DNA from: Shewanella baltica | GTDB taxonomy: Bacteria > Pseudomonadota > Gammaproteobacteria > Enterobacterales > Shewanellaceae | Direction: 5' to 3' | NCBI RefSeq assembly: GCF_900456975.1 | Contig: NZ_UGYM01000002.1 | Coordinates: 124,001 to 188,000 of the forward strand | DNA length: 64,000 bases | Shown: positions 37,031-44,992 of the stretch, piece after piece | How the letters are laid out: each line of letters opens with the position of its first letter | Numbering within the stretch: the first letter of the stretch is position 1 | Made by a program: the position numbers and the translations under genes | The notes under the pieces: generated by a model | What the model was told of the DNA's origin: nothing | Database searches by the model: none | The model's input: only the letters and a program-made list of their open reading frames with translations

Positions 37031-37717
37031 ATGGTCAGTTTAGGGTTAGTTATTTGCATGTGTTTAGGTCTGTTCATTGCTTATATTTATTGGCATCACG
37101 GCCGCTTGAAATTGACATTCGCTATGGCTCAATTGCCGTCAATGTCGAGCAAAGTGCCCTTTGCCATGGGCTTAATACTCGTGTTACTGACCTTAGCCAT
37201 TTATAGCCAAATAGGGCGTTTTCAAGATTGGGAAAAAGGAAAAGTTGATGAAAATATTGATTATTTAGTAGCTGCAGAAATTACCAAAGCCACGCGTTTG
37301 GCAGAACGAGAACCACAAAATACTGAGGCACTCATGTCTTTAGCTCGGGCTTATAGCGCGGGTGGTTTGTACTCGGATGCTGTGCTGACCTTGGATAAGT
37401 TGCTCATGCTATCTGAAGACGATGCAGAAGTTTTGGGCGCTAAGGCTAACGCACTTTACTACCGTGAACGTCGGCAAATAACACCAGAAACCCAGCAGGT
37501 GATTGCCAAGGTTTTAGCGCACTCACCCTTTGAATCACAGACACAGTTATTACTCGCTACCGATGCCTATCTGCACGCTCGCTACCAAGTAGCTATAGAT
37601 CATTGGCGGTTACTGCTGGCACAACCAAGCAGCAGTATTAATCGTGAAGCCATCAATAACGCGATTATAAAAGCACAAATCAAATTGAATGAAAGTGGAG
37701 ATAAACCAAGTCGCTAG
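37031..37717 (+). CDS. CcmI/NrfG-like TPR protein of cytochrome c assembly
   Basis: About 228 residues from ATG 37031. Two N-terminal helices (about 1-16 and 36-57) form the membrane part, as in CcmI, followed by a periplasmic tetratricopeptide region (PQNTEALMSLARAYSAGGLYSDAVLTLDKLLMLSEDDAEVLGAKANALYYRERRQITPE). CcmI/NrfG binds the C-terminus of the apocytochrome and presents it to the haem lyase. It therefore completes the SirE/SirF/SirG lyase from the other side of the divergent cluster. An earlier in-frame ATG (36998) is less likely. Confidence 0.82.
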   Translation: MVSLGLVICMCLGLFIAYIYWHHGRLKLTFAMAQLPSMSSKVPFAMGLILVLLTLAIYSQIGRFQDWEKGKVDENIDYLVAAEITKATRLAEREPQNTEALMSLARAYSAGGLYSDAVLTLDKLLMLSEDDAEVLGAKANALYYRERRQITPETQQVIAKVLAHSPFESQTQLLLATDAYLHARYQVAIDHWRLLLAQPSSSINREAINNAIIKAQIKLNESGDKPSR

Positions 37718-37791
37718 TCATTTTCAGGCAAGTTAAGTCGATAACGATATAAATAAAAACGTCGGTTGAAAACCGATAGATGGAGGATGAT

Positions 37792-38499
37792 GTGAGTGAA
37801 AATATAGAGAGACGGAGGTTCCTTAAAAGCGCTGGAATGTGCACTTTGATCTTAACTCCTTTAGGTGGGTGTTCAGTCAAAGAGGACGGTGATAGCGCTC
37901 ATAAACCCCATTACGTCATGGTGTTTGATCAAACTAAATGTGTCGGTTGTGGCGATTGTAAAACTGCCTGTAACCAAGCAAACCACTTACCCGAGGGAAA
38001 ATCTCGCGTATTGCTTGAGCAGCAAAGTGGCCGTGTTGAAGGGCAAGCCTGCCCGCACTGCGGCAAGATGGCCTGTGATTGTGAGCGTAAGTTTGTCCGC
38101 GTATCTTGCCAACAATGTAAAAATGCACCTTGTGTGACAGTGTGCCCAACGGGCGCAGCTCACCGTGATCCTGCAACAGGAATAGTGACTATGGACGCCA
38201 GTAAGTGTGCTGGCTGTAAGTATTGTATTGGTGCCTGTCCCTACAACGCTCGCTTTATTAATGAAGCAACAGATGTTGCGGATAACTGTGACTTCTGTTT
38301 GCACAGCAAGCTAGCCAAGGGGGAATTACCCGCCTGTGTACAGAGTTGCAAGTACGATGCTTTGGTCTTTGGCGATGCCAATGATCCTCAGTCTTATGTC
38401 AGTAAGTTATTGGCGGTAAAGGACTCAGTGCGAATTAAGCCGCACTTTGGCACAGAACCAAGCTTACGTTACATACCTATCGTGAAACTGGGAGTGTAA
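37792..38499 (+). CDS. sirC: 4Fe-4S electron-transfer protein SirC
   Basis: About 235 residues from GTG 37792, which has TGGAGGA just upstream. A twin-arginine signal (RRRFLKSAG) ends in a possible lipobox (LGGC). Cys-rich blocks CVGCGDCKTAC, CQQCKNAPCVTVCP, CAGCKYCIGACPYN and CDFCLHSKLAKGELPACVQSC resemble the four-cluster NrfC/PhsB/DmsB type. An extra Cys block (CPHCGKMACDC) is inserted. It takes electrons from SirD and passes them to SirA in the periplasm. Two bases separate it from sirD. Confidence 0.93.
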   Translation: MSENIERRRFLKSAGMCTLILTPLGGCSVKEDGDSAHKPHYVMVFDQTKCVGCGDCKTACNQANHLPEGKSRVLLEQQSGRVEGQACPHCGKMACDCERKFVRVSCQQCKNAPCVTVCPTGAAHRDPATGIVTMDASKCAGCKYCIGACPYNARFINEATDVADNCDFCLHSKLAKGELPACVQSCKYDALVFGDANDPQSYVSKLLAVKDSVRIKPHFGTEPSLRYIPIVKLGV

Positions 38500-38501
38500 A
38501 G

Positions 38502-39449
38502 ATGGATACCAGTATGGAATTTACCTTAGGGCTTTCCGAAGGTGTTGCTTGGCCATGGCCCATTGCCGTTTACCTGTTTTTTGCGGGGATTTCGGGTGGC
38601 GCGTTAACGACTGCGCTTGTACTACGTTTTTATAAGGGCCAAGTGGAAAACACTGCCTTTTTAAAGGCGGCAGCGCTAGTAGCATTTATCACTATTAGTC
38701 TCGGTATGTTATGTCTCGTTGTTGATTTAACTAACCCATTATTTTTCTGGCGAATTTTAGTTTATTACAACCTCAACTCCGTGATGTCGATTGGTGTTAT
38801 CGCTTTGAGTGTTTATATCCCGCTCGTGGCAATTTTGACCCTATTTGCCCTCGAAAAAGAGCTGTTATCTGTCTCTGCACTGGGGTTCTTAAAGCCGATT
38901 ATCGACAAGTTAGTGGCATTTCGTCGTCCAATTGAGGTTGTAGTCTTAGTGCTGGCTATCTCTGTCTGTGCTTACACTGGGTTCTTGATCTCGGCCTTGA
39001 TCCGCTTTCCTATCATTAACACTTCGGTATTACCTGCGTTATTTATCGCCTCTGGCATATCCGCTGGGGCGGCATCGGCCAAGATGGTCGCTGTGTATTT
39101 CTTTAAAGAGCAATTACATAGCGCTGAGATGAAGGTGCTCCATGGTGCCGAGTGGCCAATCATGTTCGCCGAAGCCATGTTCATTTTCATGATAGCAACA
39201 GCCCTGATGACGGGGAATGAAGGCGCTCAAATGGCCTTTGCCGCTTTCCATGAAGGGACTTGGGCAAGTGTGTTTTGGTTAGGGGTGATTGGTGTCGGAT
39301 TCGTCGGGCCCTTATTACTTAATTTCGCACTTGGTAAACACTTTAGTCATTCAGCCAAAGCCTTTTATATATCAGGCTTGTGTGCTGTTAGCGGCATGAT
39401 GTGTTTGAGGCTTTTTATCCTCTACGCTGGGCAAAATTACGCGATTTAA
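38502..39449 (+). CDS. sirD: NrfD-like quinol oxidase subunit SirD
   Basis: A 315-residue membrane protein with eight hydrophobic segments, as in NrfD/PsrC. WPWPIAVYLFFAGISGGALTTALVLRFY at the N-terminus and TNPLFFWRILVYYNLNSVMSIGVIALSVY are family hallmarks near the quinol site. It oxidises menaquinol in the inner membrane and hands electrons to SirC for sulfite reduction. Directly coupled to sirC. No haem ligands are needed or seen. Confidence 0.93.
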   Translation: MDTSMEFTLGLSEGVAWPWPIAVYLFFAGISGGALTTALVLRFYKGQVENTAFLKAAALVAFITISLGMLCLVVDLTNPLFFWRILVYYNLNSVMSIGVIALSVYIPLVAILTLFALEKELLSVSALGFLKPIIDKLVAFRRPIEVVVLVLAISVCAYTGFLISALIRFPIINTSVLPALFIASGISAGAASAKMVAVYFFKEQLHSAEMKVLHGAEWPIMFAEAMFIFMIATALMTGNEGAQMAFAAFHEGTWASVFWLGVIGVGFVGPLLLNFALGKHFSHSAKAFYISGLCAVSGMMCLRLFILYAGQNYAI

Positions 39450-39558
39450 TATTTTGATTTAAATCGATATCACTATTTTATCGACCCTCGTCTTAAGGTC
39501 TGTCCCTGCAAGGTGCCTAGGCGAGGTGTTGATACTTTTATCAAAAAGGATCAATAGG

Positions 39559-40050
39559 ATGAAGAAGTTCTATTCGTTGTTACTGTTAATGCCTTTGCTA
39601 TTTGGTTGTAATAAGAGTGAGGCAACCGACCAAGTTCATAAAGCTGAGATGATTCATGAACATGACCGTTGTCATTTGTGCGGCATGGTGATCACTAAAT
39701 ATCCTGGACCTAAAGGGCAAGTACATCTTAAGGCTGAAAAAATCGTGCCTAAGTTTTGCTCTAGTCGCGATATGTTTAACTTTGCCCTTCAGAGTGAAAA
39801 CAAGCGTCAGATCGATTACATGATGGTGCATGATGCTGGCTCGACCGACTGGGATCGGCCGGACGATGGTGCTTTTATTGATGCACAGAGTGCGTTCTAT
39901 GTTTACGGCACGACTAAAAAGGCGGTCATGGGGCCTGCCGTCGCACCTTTTAGCACTAAGGCTGCAGCCGAAGCTTTTGCCACAGAATACGGCGGCCGAG
40001 TTTTGGCCTTCAATGAGATTACCCTAGAACTGCTCGCAGGTGATAAGTAA
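39559..40050 (+). CDS. NosL-like copper-binding lipoprotein
   Basis: 163 residues from ATG 39559 (AAGGATCAATAGG ahead). A lipoprotein signal MKKFYSLLLLMPLLFGC is followed by the NosL core HDRCHLCGMVITKYPGPKGQVHLKAEKIVPKFCSSRDMFNFAL. CXXCGM supplies the Cu(I) ligands, with HDAGSTDWDRPDDGAFIDAQSAFYVYG the second family signature. NosL delivers copper to nitrous oxide reductase, but no nosZ is in this window, so here it presumably serves SirA's copper site. Next to NosD/F/Y homologues. Confidence 0.9.
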   Translation: MKKFYSLLLLMPLLFGCNKSEATDQVHKAEMIHEHDRCHLCGMVITKYPGPKGQVHLKAEKIVPKFCSSRDMFNFALQSENKRQIDYMMVHDAGSTDWDRPDDGAFIDAQSAFYVYGTTKKAVMGPAVAPFSTKAAAEAFATEYGGRVLAFNEITLELLAGDK

Positions 40051-40060
40051 GGCTGTGAAA

Positions 40061-41350
40061 ATGAAGCTGCGTTCACTCCTGTTTTGGTTGCTGTACATTA
40101 CTTCTTTTAATAGTTGGGCGGCACTGATCCGGGTGACAGACACAGATGCGCTTACACTTGCCCTTAGTAAGGCTCAAAATGGTGACACGTTATTGCTGGC
40201 TACTGGTGTGTATACCGGCTCTTTTCGAGTCACTCAATCCATTCATTTACAAGGCGAAGTTGGCGCTACCTTAGATGCACAGTATCAAGGTAGTGCGCTG
40301 ATTGTTACCGCGGCGAAGGTGAGGATTGAGGGGCTTAATATTCGGCATTGGGGGAAGGATCTCTATTACCGCGATGCGGGGATCTTGCTGCAACAAGGAG
40401 CGGATAAAGTACAAATTAAAGAAAATCGTTTTGTAGGTGATGGCTTTGGTATTTATGGTGAGCAAATCTATGCCCCTGAGATCGTAGGTAATAGTATCAG
40501 CGGCAACGGTGCTATGTATGTGTTAGACAGAGGGGATGGCATTTATCTTAAGCAGGTCGTTGCCCCGCAAATCCATAAAAACCAACTCATTTTTGTCCGC
40601 GATGGGGTGTATTTAGAGTCAGTCACCCGCAGCCGCATTTCTGAAAATCAATTTACTAAACTGCAATACGGCATTCACTACATGTATACCCAAGCCGATG
40701 AAGCATGGCAAAACCAAGCTATTGCGGTTGATGGTGGCTATGCCTTAATGAATTCAACGAATATTTATCTGCACCACAACCGCGTGACTCAGGCTCGGGA
40801 CTTCGGCATTTTGCTCAATATTACTGAGTCTTCCCATGTGCAGGCCAATGTTGCCAGTGACATCCATAATTCTAAGGGCACAGTGGAGCTGGGTAACGAA
40901 GGCAAAGGCATTTTTATTTACGCTGCTCAAAATAACCGTATTCAAGATAACGAGTTTAGTCATAGCGATACTGGGATCAGTATGGCCATGGGCGGAGAGG
41001 AAAACCGTCTTTGGCATAATCGAATCATTGCGAATCAAAACCAAGTGAAATATGTCGGCGACACACAGTTAGAGTGGAGTTATCAAGGACAAGGCAATTA
41101 TTGGTCAGAATACCAAGGCTGGGATCTGGATCTAGATGGGATAGGTGATTTGGCCCATAGGCCCAATGACAGCTTAGACAAACTATTTTGGCTTTATCCT
41201 GAGGCAAAACTGTTAATGGAAAGTCCAGTTGTTTTACTGCTGCGTTGGGTTGAACGCCAATTTCAGCCCCGAATGACGACGGGAATTAGCGATAGTTTTC
41301 CCTTAATGCAATCGGTCTCGCCCGCACTTATTGATGGAGGTACGCAATGA
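40061..41350 (+). CDS. NosD-like periplasmic beta-helix protein
   Basis: About 429 residues from ATG 40061 (AAGG ahead). A signal peptide (to about 23, NSWA) precedes a parallel beta-helix of the copper-binding/carbohydrate-hydrolase type with repeated short motifs: RIEGLNIRHW, QIKENRFVGDGFGIYG, RISENQFTKLQYGIHY and RIQDNEFSHSDTGISM. It ends in GNYWSEYQGWDLDLDGIGDLAHRPNDSLDKLFWLYPEAKLL, a NosD signature. In nos systems NosDFY helps mature the copper centre. Its stop overlaps the next start (ATGA). Confidence 0.9.
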   Translation: MKLRSLLFWLLYITSFNSWAALIRVTDTDALTLALSKAQNGDTLLLATGVYTGSFRVTQSIHLQGEVGATLDAQYQGSALIVTAAKVRIEGLNIRHWGKDLYYRDAGILLQQGADKVQIKENRFVGDGFGIYGEQIYAPEIVGNSISGNGAMYVLDRGDGIYLKQVVAPQIHKNQLIFVRDGVYLESVTRSRISENQFTKLQYGIHYMYTQADEAWQNQAIAVDGGYALMNSTNIYLHHNRVTQARDFGILLNITESSHVQANVASDIHNSKGTVELGNEGKGIFIYAAQNNRIQDNEFSHSDTGISMAMGGEENRLWHNRIIANQNQVKYVGDTQLEWSYQGQGNYWSEYQGWDLDLDGIGDLAHRPNDSLDKLFWLYPEAKLLMESPVVLLLRWVERQFQPRMTTGISDSFPLMQSVSPALIDGGTQ

Positions 41351-42384
41351 ATCAGACTTTCACATTCTCGACGAATAAGCCTGTGGCCAGTGCTGATATT
41401 GCCGTTAAAGCGATAAATGTCAGTAAATTTTATAACAACTTTAAGGCATTGGAGGACGTGAATTTTGAGGTTCTAAAGGGCCAAGTTGTTGCTCTCCTTG
41501 GCCATAATGGAGCAGGTAAGTCTACGTTACTTAAGCTTATTTTAGGATTGCTAACTCCTACACGTGGCCAGATCCAAGTTCAAGGGCACAATGTGGGATC
41601 TATGAATGTCAGGTTGAGTTTATCTTTAGGTTATTTACCTGAAAATGTGAGCTTTTATGACAACATGACCGCTCTCGAATTACTCGGCTATTTCGCTAAA
41701 CTTAAAGGCGTCGCTCTTGCAAAAGTACATGAATTACTTGCCGAATTTGGTTTAGAAGCCGCTAAAGATAAACGTCTGAGTACATTTTCCAAGGGAATGC
41801 GGCAGCGTCTTGGGCTCGCTCAGGCAATATTGGCTGATCCTCAGATATTGTTACTTGATGAGCCGACTGTCGGTCTAGATCCCTTAGCATCGGCTTTTTT
41901 GTATCAAAAAATAGCCCAACTTAAGGCGAAAGGCTGCGCGATTATCATCAGTACCCATGAGTTAGGATTAGTTCAAGATCAAATGGATCGGGCTTTGATT
42001 TTAGGCCGAGGACGAATGTTAGCTTCGGGAACTTTAACCGCCCTTAGATCTGCAACTCGGTTGCCAAACCAGTTTTTTTTGTATTCTTTGTCTCACACTC
42101 AAAGGCTAGAGGTGCTCGCAGATCCTATTTTAGCCAGCTGTGTTGAGATGAGTTCGCCGCAGGGATTAAAACTGACTGTACCGCAGGGGCAAAAGTCAGG
42201 TGTTTTACATCATCTATTGCAAAAAGTGCCGGCAGGGGATTTTTCTGTTGAGCCTCCGAGTTTGCAGTCTGTGTTTCATCATTATATGGAAACCGTTTGT
42301 CATTCTCTGCCCCAGGTTGTATCTGCAGATACCACTCAAGTAACAGATATGGCTCAAGGCGTTAAGTGGGAGGCCGCCGTATGA
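41347..42384 (+). CDS. NosF-like ABC transporter ATPase
   Basis: 345 residues, longer than usual NosF because of a C-terminal extension (from about 240). Walker A is GHNGAGKST, the signature is LSTFSKGMRQRLGLAQAIL (SKGMR form), Walker B is ILLLDEPTVGLDP and the H-loop is IISTHEL. It energises the permease encoded next (start overlaps the stop, ATGA). With NosD and NosY it forms an ABC complex at the inner membrane, implicated in copper or sulfur supply to periplasmic metal centres. Confidence 0.92.
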   Translation: MNQTFTFSTNKPVASADIAVKAINVSKFYNNFKALEDVNFEVLKGQVVALLGHNGAGKSTLLKLILGLLTPTRGQIQVQGHNVGSMNVRLSLSLGYLPENVSFYDNMTALELLGYFAKLKGVALAKVHELLAEFGLEAAKDKRLSTFSKGMRQRLGLAQAILADPQILLLDEPTVGLDPLASAFLYQKIAQLKAKGCAIIISTHELGLVQDQMDRALILGRGRMLASGTLTALRSATRLPNQFFLYSLSHTQRLEVLADPILASCVEMSSPQGLKLTVPQGQKSGVLHHLLQKVPAGDFSVEPPSLQSVFHHYMETVCHSLPQVVSADTTQVTDMAQGVKWEAAV

Positions 42385-43256
42385 GTCAATCAGAGGTTTT
42401 GCAGTGTGGTCATTTAAGTGCTCTAAATATAGTGAGTACCATAGCTGCCAAGGAGTTTAAGGACAATTTGCGCAATCGATGGCTATGGATGATGGCGGGT
42501 GTATTGTTGCTGCTCTCCCTTAGTGTGAGTTTTATGGGGAGCGTAATATCGGGCAGCTTAGTAGTATTTGAGCCTGCGCAGATCCTTTCTGGGCTTGTGA
42601 CTTTATCGGTATTTATGCTGCCATTAGGCGCGATTTTGTTGAGCTATGACAGCTTTGTCGGTGAGAAAGAATCTGGCACCTTATTGTTATTACTGACCTA
42701 TCCATTGGAGCGTTGGCATCTTGTCTGCGGCAAGTTTTTGGGCCATGCGTGCGTAATGACTATCGCCTGTATCTTAGGTTTTGGTGTGACAGGATTATTA
42801 CTGATACTACTTGGCGATGCTCAGGCTCAATTCGCGATAGTTATCGGATTTACCCATTTGATAATAAGCAGTATTTTGTTGTCATTAGTGTTTGTTCTAT
42901 TGGGCTATTGGGTTAGCCTGTGTGTGCGAGAAAAAGCCAAGGCACTGGGAACGTTACTTATTTTATGGTTTGTGCTTGTGCTGGTTTATGACCTTATTTT
43001 GCTCAGTGTTTTGGTTGGAATGAGTGAAATGCTTAATCGCAATCTATTTAATCTACTCATTTTACTGAATCCTACCGACTTGTTCCGTGCCTTAAATTTG
43101 CTTGCCGCACCTTCGGATACACTAGCAGCTAAAAGTAGCCTTTCCTTAATCGCGCAAACGGGATTGGGATTACCCATGATGTATGGTTTGTTAGGCGGCT
43201 GGATTATTGTTCTATTATTGGGGTGCTCTTGGGTCTTCAAACGTCAAGAAATTTAG
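42381..43256 (+). CDS. NosY-like ABC transporter permease
   Basis: About 291 residues from ATG 42381, overlapping the NosF-like stop by four bases. Six membrane helices are seen. The N-terminal AKEFKDNLRNRWLWMMAGVLLLLSLSVSF and SYDSFVGEKESGTLLLLLTYPLERWHLVCGKFLGH are typical of NosY/ABC-2 permeases. It pairs with the ATPase to form the membrane part of the NosDFY complex and is the last gene of the plus-strand sir/nos-like unit, 219 bp before the regulator gene. Confidence 0.9.
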   Translation: MSQSEVLQCGHLSALNIVSTIAAKEFKDNLRNRWLWMMAGVLLLLSLSVSFMGSVISGSLVVFEPAQILSGLVTLSVFMLPLGAILLSYDSFVGEKESGTLLLLLTYPLERWHLVCGKFLGHACVMTIACILGFGVTGLLLILLGDAQAQFAIVIGFTHLIISSILLSLVFVLLGYWVSLCVREKAKALGTLLILWFVLVLVYDLILLSVLVGMSEMLNRNLFNLLILLNPTDLFRALNLLAAPSDTLAAKSSLSLIAQTGLGLPMMYGLLGGWIIVLLLGCSWVFKRQEI

Positions 43257-43475
43257 TTTAGCAAATCCTGTATTAGTCTAATTTTGTGCTTATTAAACAA
43301 TAACTAAACTGAGCATGCAGTCACAGTATTTTATGTTGTTAAAAAGTAAAATAAACCATCTTAGATAGGTGGCTGCAAGTCACAGTGCTTTTGGGAAAAC
43401 ATGGTCCCAATCTGCTTGCCCGCCGTTAGCGCAATCATACCTTATCTACTTTTGCTGAGTTTTCGGGCGTTTAAC

Positions 43476-44759
43476 ATGCATAAAATCACTTCATATTTAT
43501 TTTTAGATGAACAGGCTAAAAAACTAGTTGATCAAGTGCATGGCACATCCATAGACCTGACTTTTTCTGAAGCGGCTATATTGGTACGCTTGTTATCTTC
43601 CCCCAACGCCATATTGACGAAAGAAGCCTTGTTGCAGGTGGGTTGGCCAGACCGCGTCGTGGCACCGACTTCACTAACACAGTGCATCAGCACCCTAAGA
43701 AAAAAACTCGAGCCTTATACTGAAGTACAGCTCAAAACCGTGGCGCGCCGCGGTTATCAATTGCATATCGCTGAGCAATCCCATGTAAAGATGTTGGCTA
43801 TAAACGATGCAGATGCAATCCGTGATGCTTTAGTTGGGGTATCGGCTTGGACCAAATTTGCAGGTATTGCTTTCTTGGGCCTGATCTTGGCGATCTTCTG
43901 GTATATGAGTGATCACCATGCAGTGGTTAAACAAGTGGCTAAGTGGCATGCAGATAAATACATCAGCCTCAATATCGGTGGGACTCTGGGAACGGCGCAA
44001 ACTTTCTATATTGGCGATGAGGAGCATTTACATCCCTCTTGGTGGCAAAAACATTTGGCGCCAGAGGGAAATCATATCAGCAGTATTAAGCATTTCAGTG
44101 CTTTTGCAGCCACGGATGGTAAAAACTATTCCATGGCAATTTGTCCAGAGCTAGATGCAGAGGCTTGTAATGGTCGCGGTATGATTAATATCACCGCAAT
44201 AGATGCGAAACCTGCAGGCTTAAATATGACGGAATTTATTCCGCTGAGTCAAAAGATGGAGCAGCGGATTCGTTATAACCGCATTGTTCTCCCTGCGGAT
44301 GACAAGGGTAAGGGGGAGTTAGTTGAGCATAATTACCATGCGGATATCTATTTTCCTGTCGCGGGTGAACTCTTAGTTCGGAACGATCTCAGCATGTCTC
44401 TGGTGTATGAAGGGGAGAATCGGGGAAATTTCTATTCAACCTCTTGTATAACAGATCAAGATTGCTTAACGACACCGATTAAGTACACGATCCGCGGTGA
44501 GTTTGAACAGTACCAAACTGAGATTAATGATCTTAAAGTCGATGTTTTCTACGTTAAAGTGTTACAAAAAGAGCTGACAAAACCGGATGAAGTGAGCAAT
44601 TCTGCCATGCAGTTTTATCGTGAAATTCGTAAGCATGATATCCGCGATGAAGAATTATTCTATTATCGTGTTTATCAAAATGAGCATACGGCGGTATGGA
44701 TTATTCCTCAAATGGGACAAGTGCTTGCATGGACTCAGTACAATCAGCTCAAGTTATAG
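43476..44759 (+). CDS. ToxR/CadC-like membrane-bound regulator
   Basis: 427 residues from ATG 43476 (earlier in-frame ATG 43401 gives a non-family extension). An OmpR-type winged helix (1-98, with SPNAILTKEALLQVGW and TLRKKLEP...VKTVARRGYQLHI-like ending) is followed by one membrane helix (about 126-144). A 280-residue periplasmic domain follows with two close Cys pairs (223/231 and 324/330). That is the ToxR/CadC design in which the periplasmic part senses and the cytoplasmic part binds DNA. It ends its own transcript. Adjacent to the sir genes, it may control them, but no target site was found. Confidence 0.8.
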   Translation: MHKITSYLFLDEQAKKLVDQVHGTSIDLTFSEAAILVRLLSSPNAILTKEALLQVGWPDRVVAPTSLTQCISTLRKKLEPYTEVQLKTVARRGYQLHIAEQSHVKMLAINDADAIRDALVGVSAWTKFAGIAFLGLILAIFWYMSDHHAVVKQVAKWHADKYISLNIGGTLGTAQTFYIGDEEHLHPSWWQKHLAPEGNHISSIKHFSAFAATDGKNYSMAICPELDAEACNGRGMINITAIDAKPAGLNMTEFIPLSQKMEQRIRYNRIVLPADDKGKGELVEHNYHADIYFPVAGELLVRNDLSMSLVYEGENRGNFYSTSCITDQDCLTTPIKYTIRGEFEQYQTEINDLKVDVFYVKVLQKELTKPDEVSNSAMQFYREIRKHDIRDEELFYYRVYQNEHTAVWIIPQMGQVLAWTQYNQLKL

Positions 44760-44781
44760 TAACCTTAAACCACACTTGATT

Positions 44782-44807
44782 AAGCCGACATAAAGTCGGC
44801 TTTTTTG
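44782..44807 (+). terminator. Terminator after the membrane regulator
   Basis: Stem AAGCCGAC / GTCGGCTT, loop ATAAA, followed by TTTTG. Confidence 0.85.
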
Positions 44808-44992
44808 TGTCTGCAATGAGGGGATTTTTGATGGCATTAAGTGATTGGTTGAGACGCTGCGGCTCAAAATGTTTGCATTAACTTTTTATCATAAAAAGTG
44901 GCTTTGTTTTACTTCTTCATTCAGAGCCAGTTACACTGCCAAACTTAATCATCACAAGATAAATACAATAATAAAAGAAAGAGGAGTCATTC

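Noticed and set aside
39559..43256. A nitrous oxide reduction (nos) operon
   Set aside because: nosZ and nosR are absent and the genes are fused in order and spacing to the sulfite-reductase cluster, so they are better seen as sir accessories.
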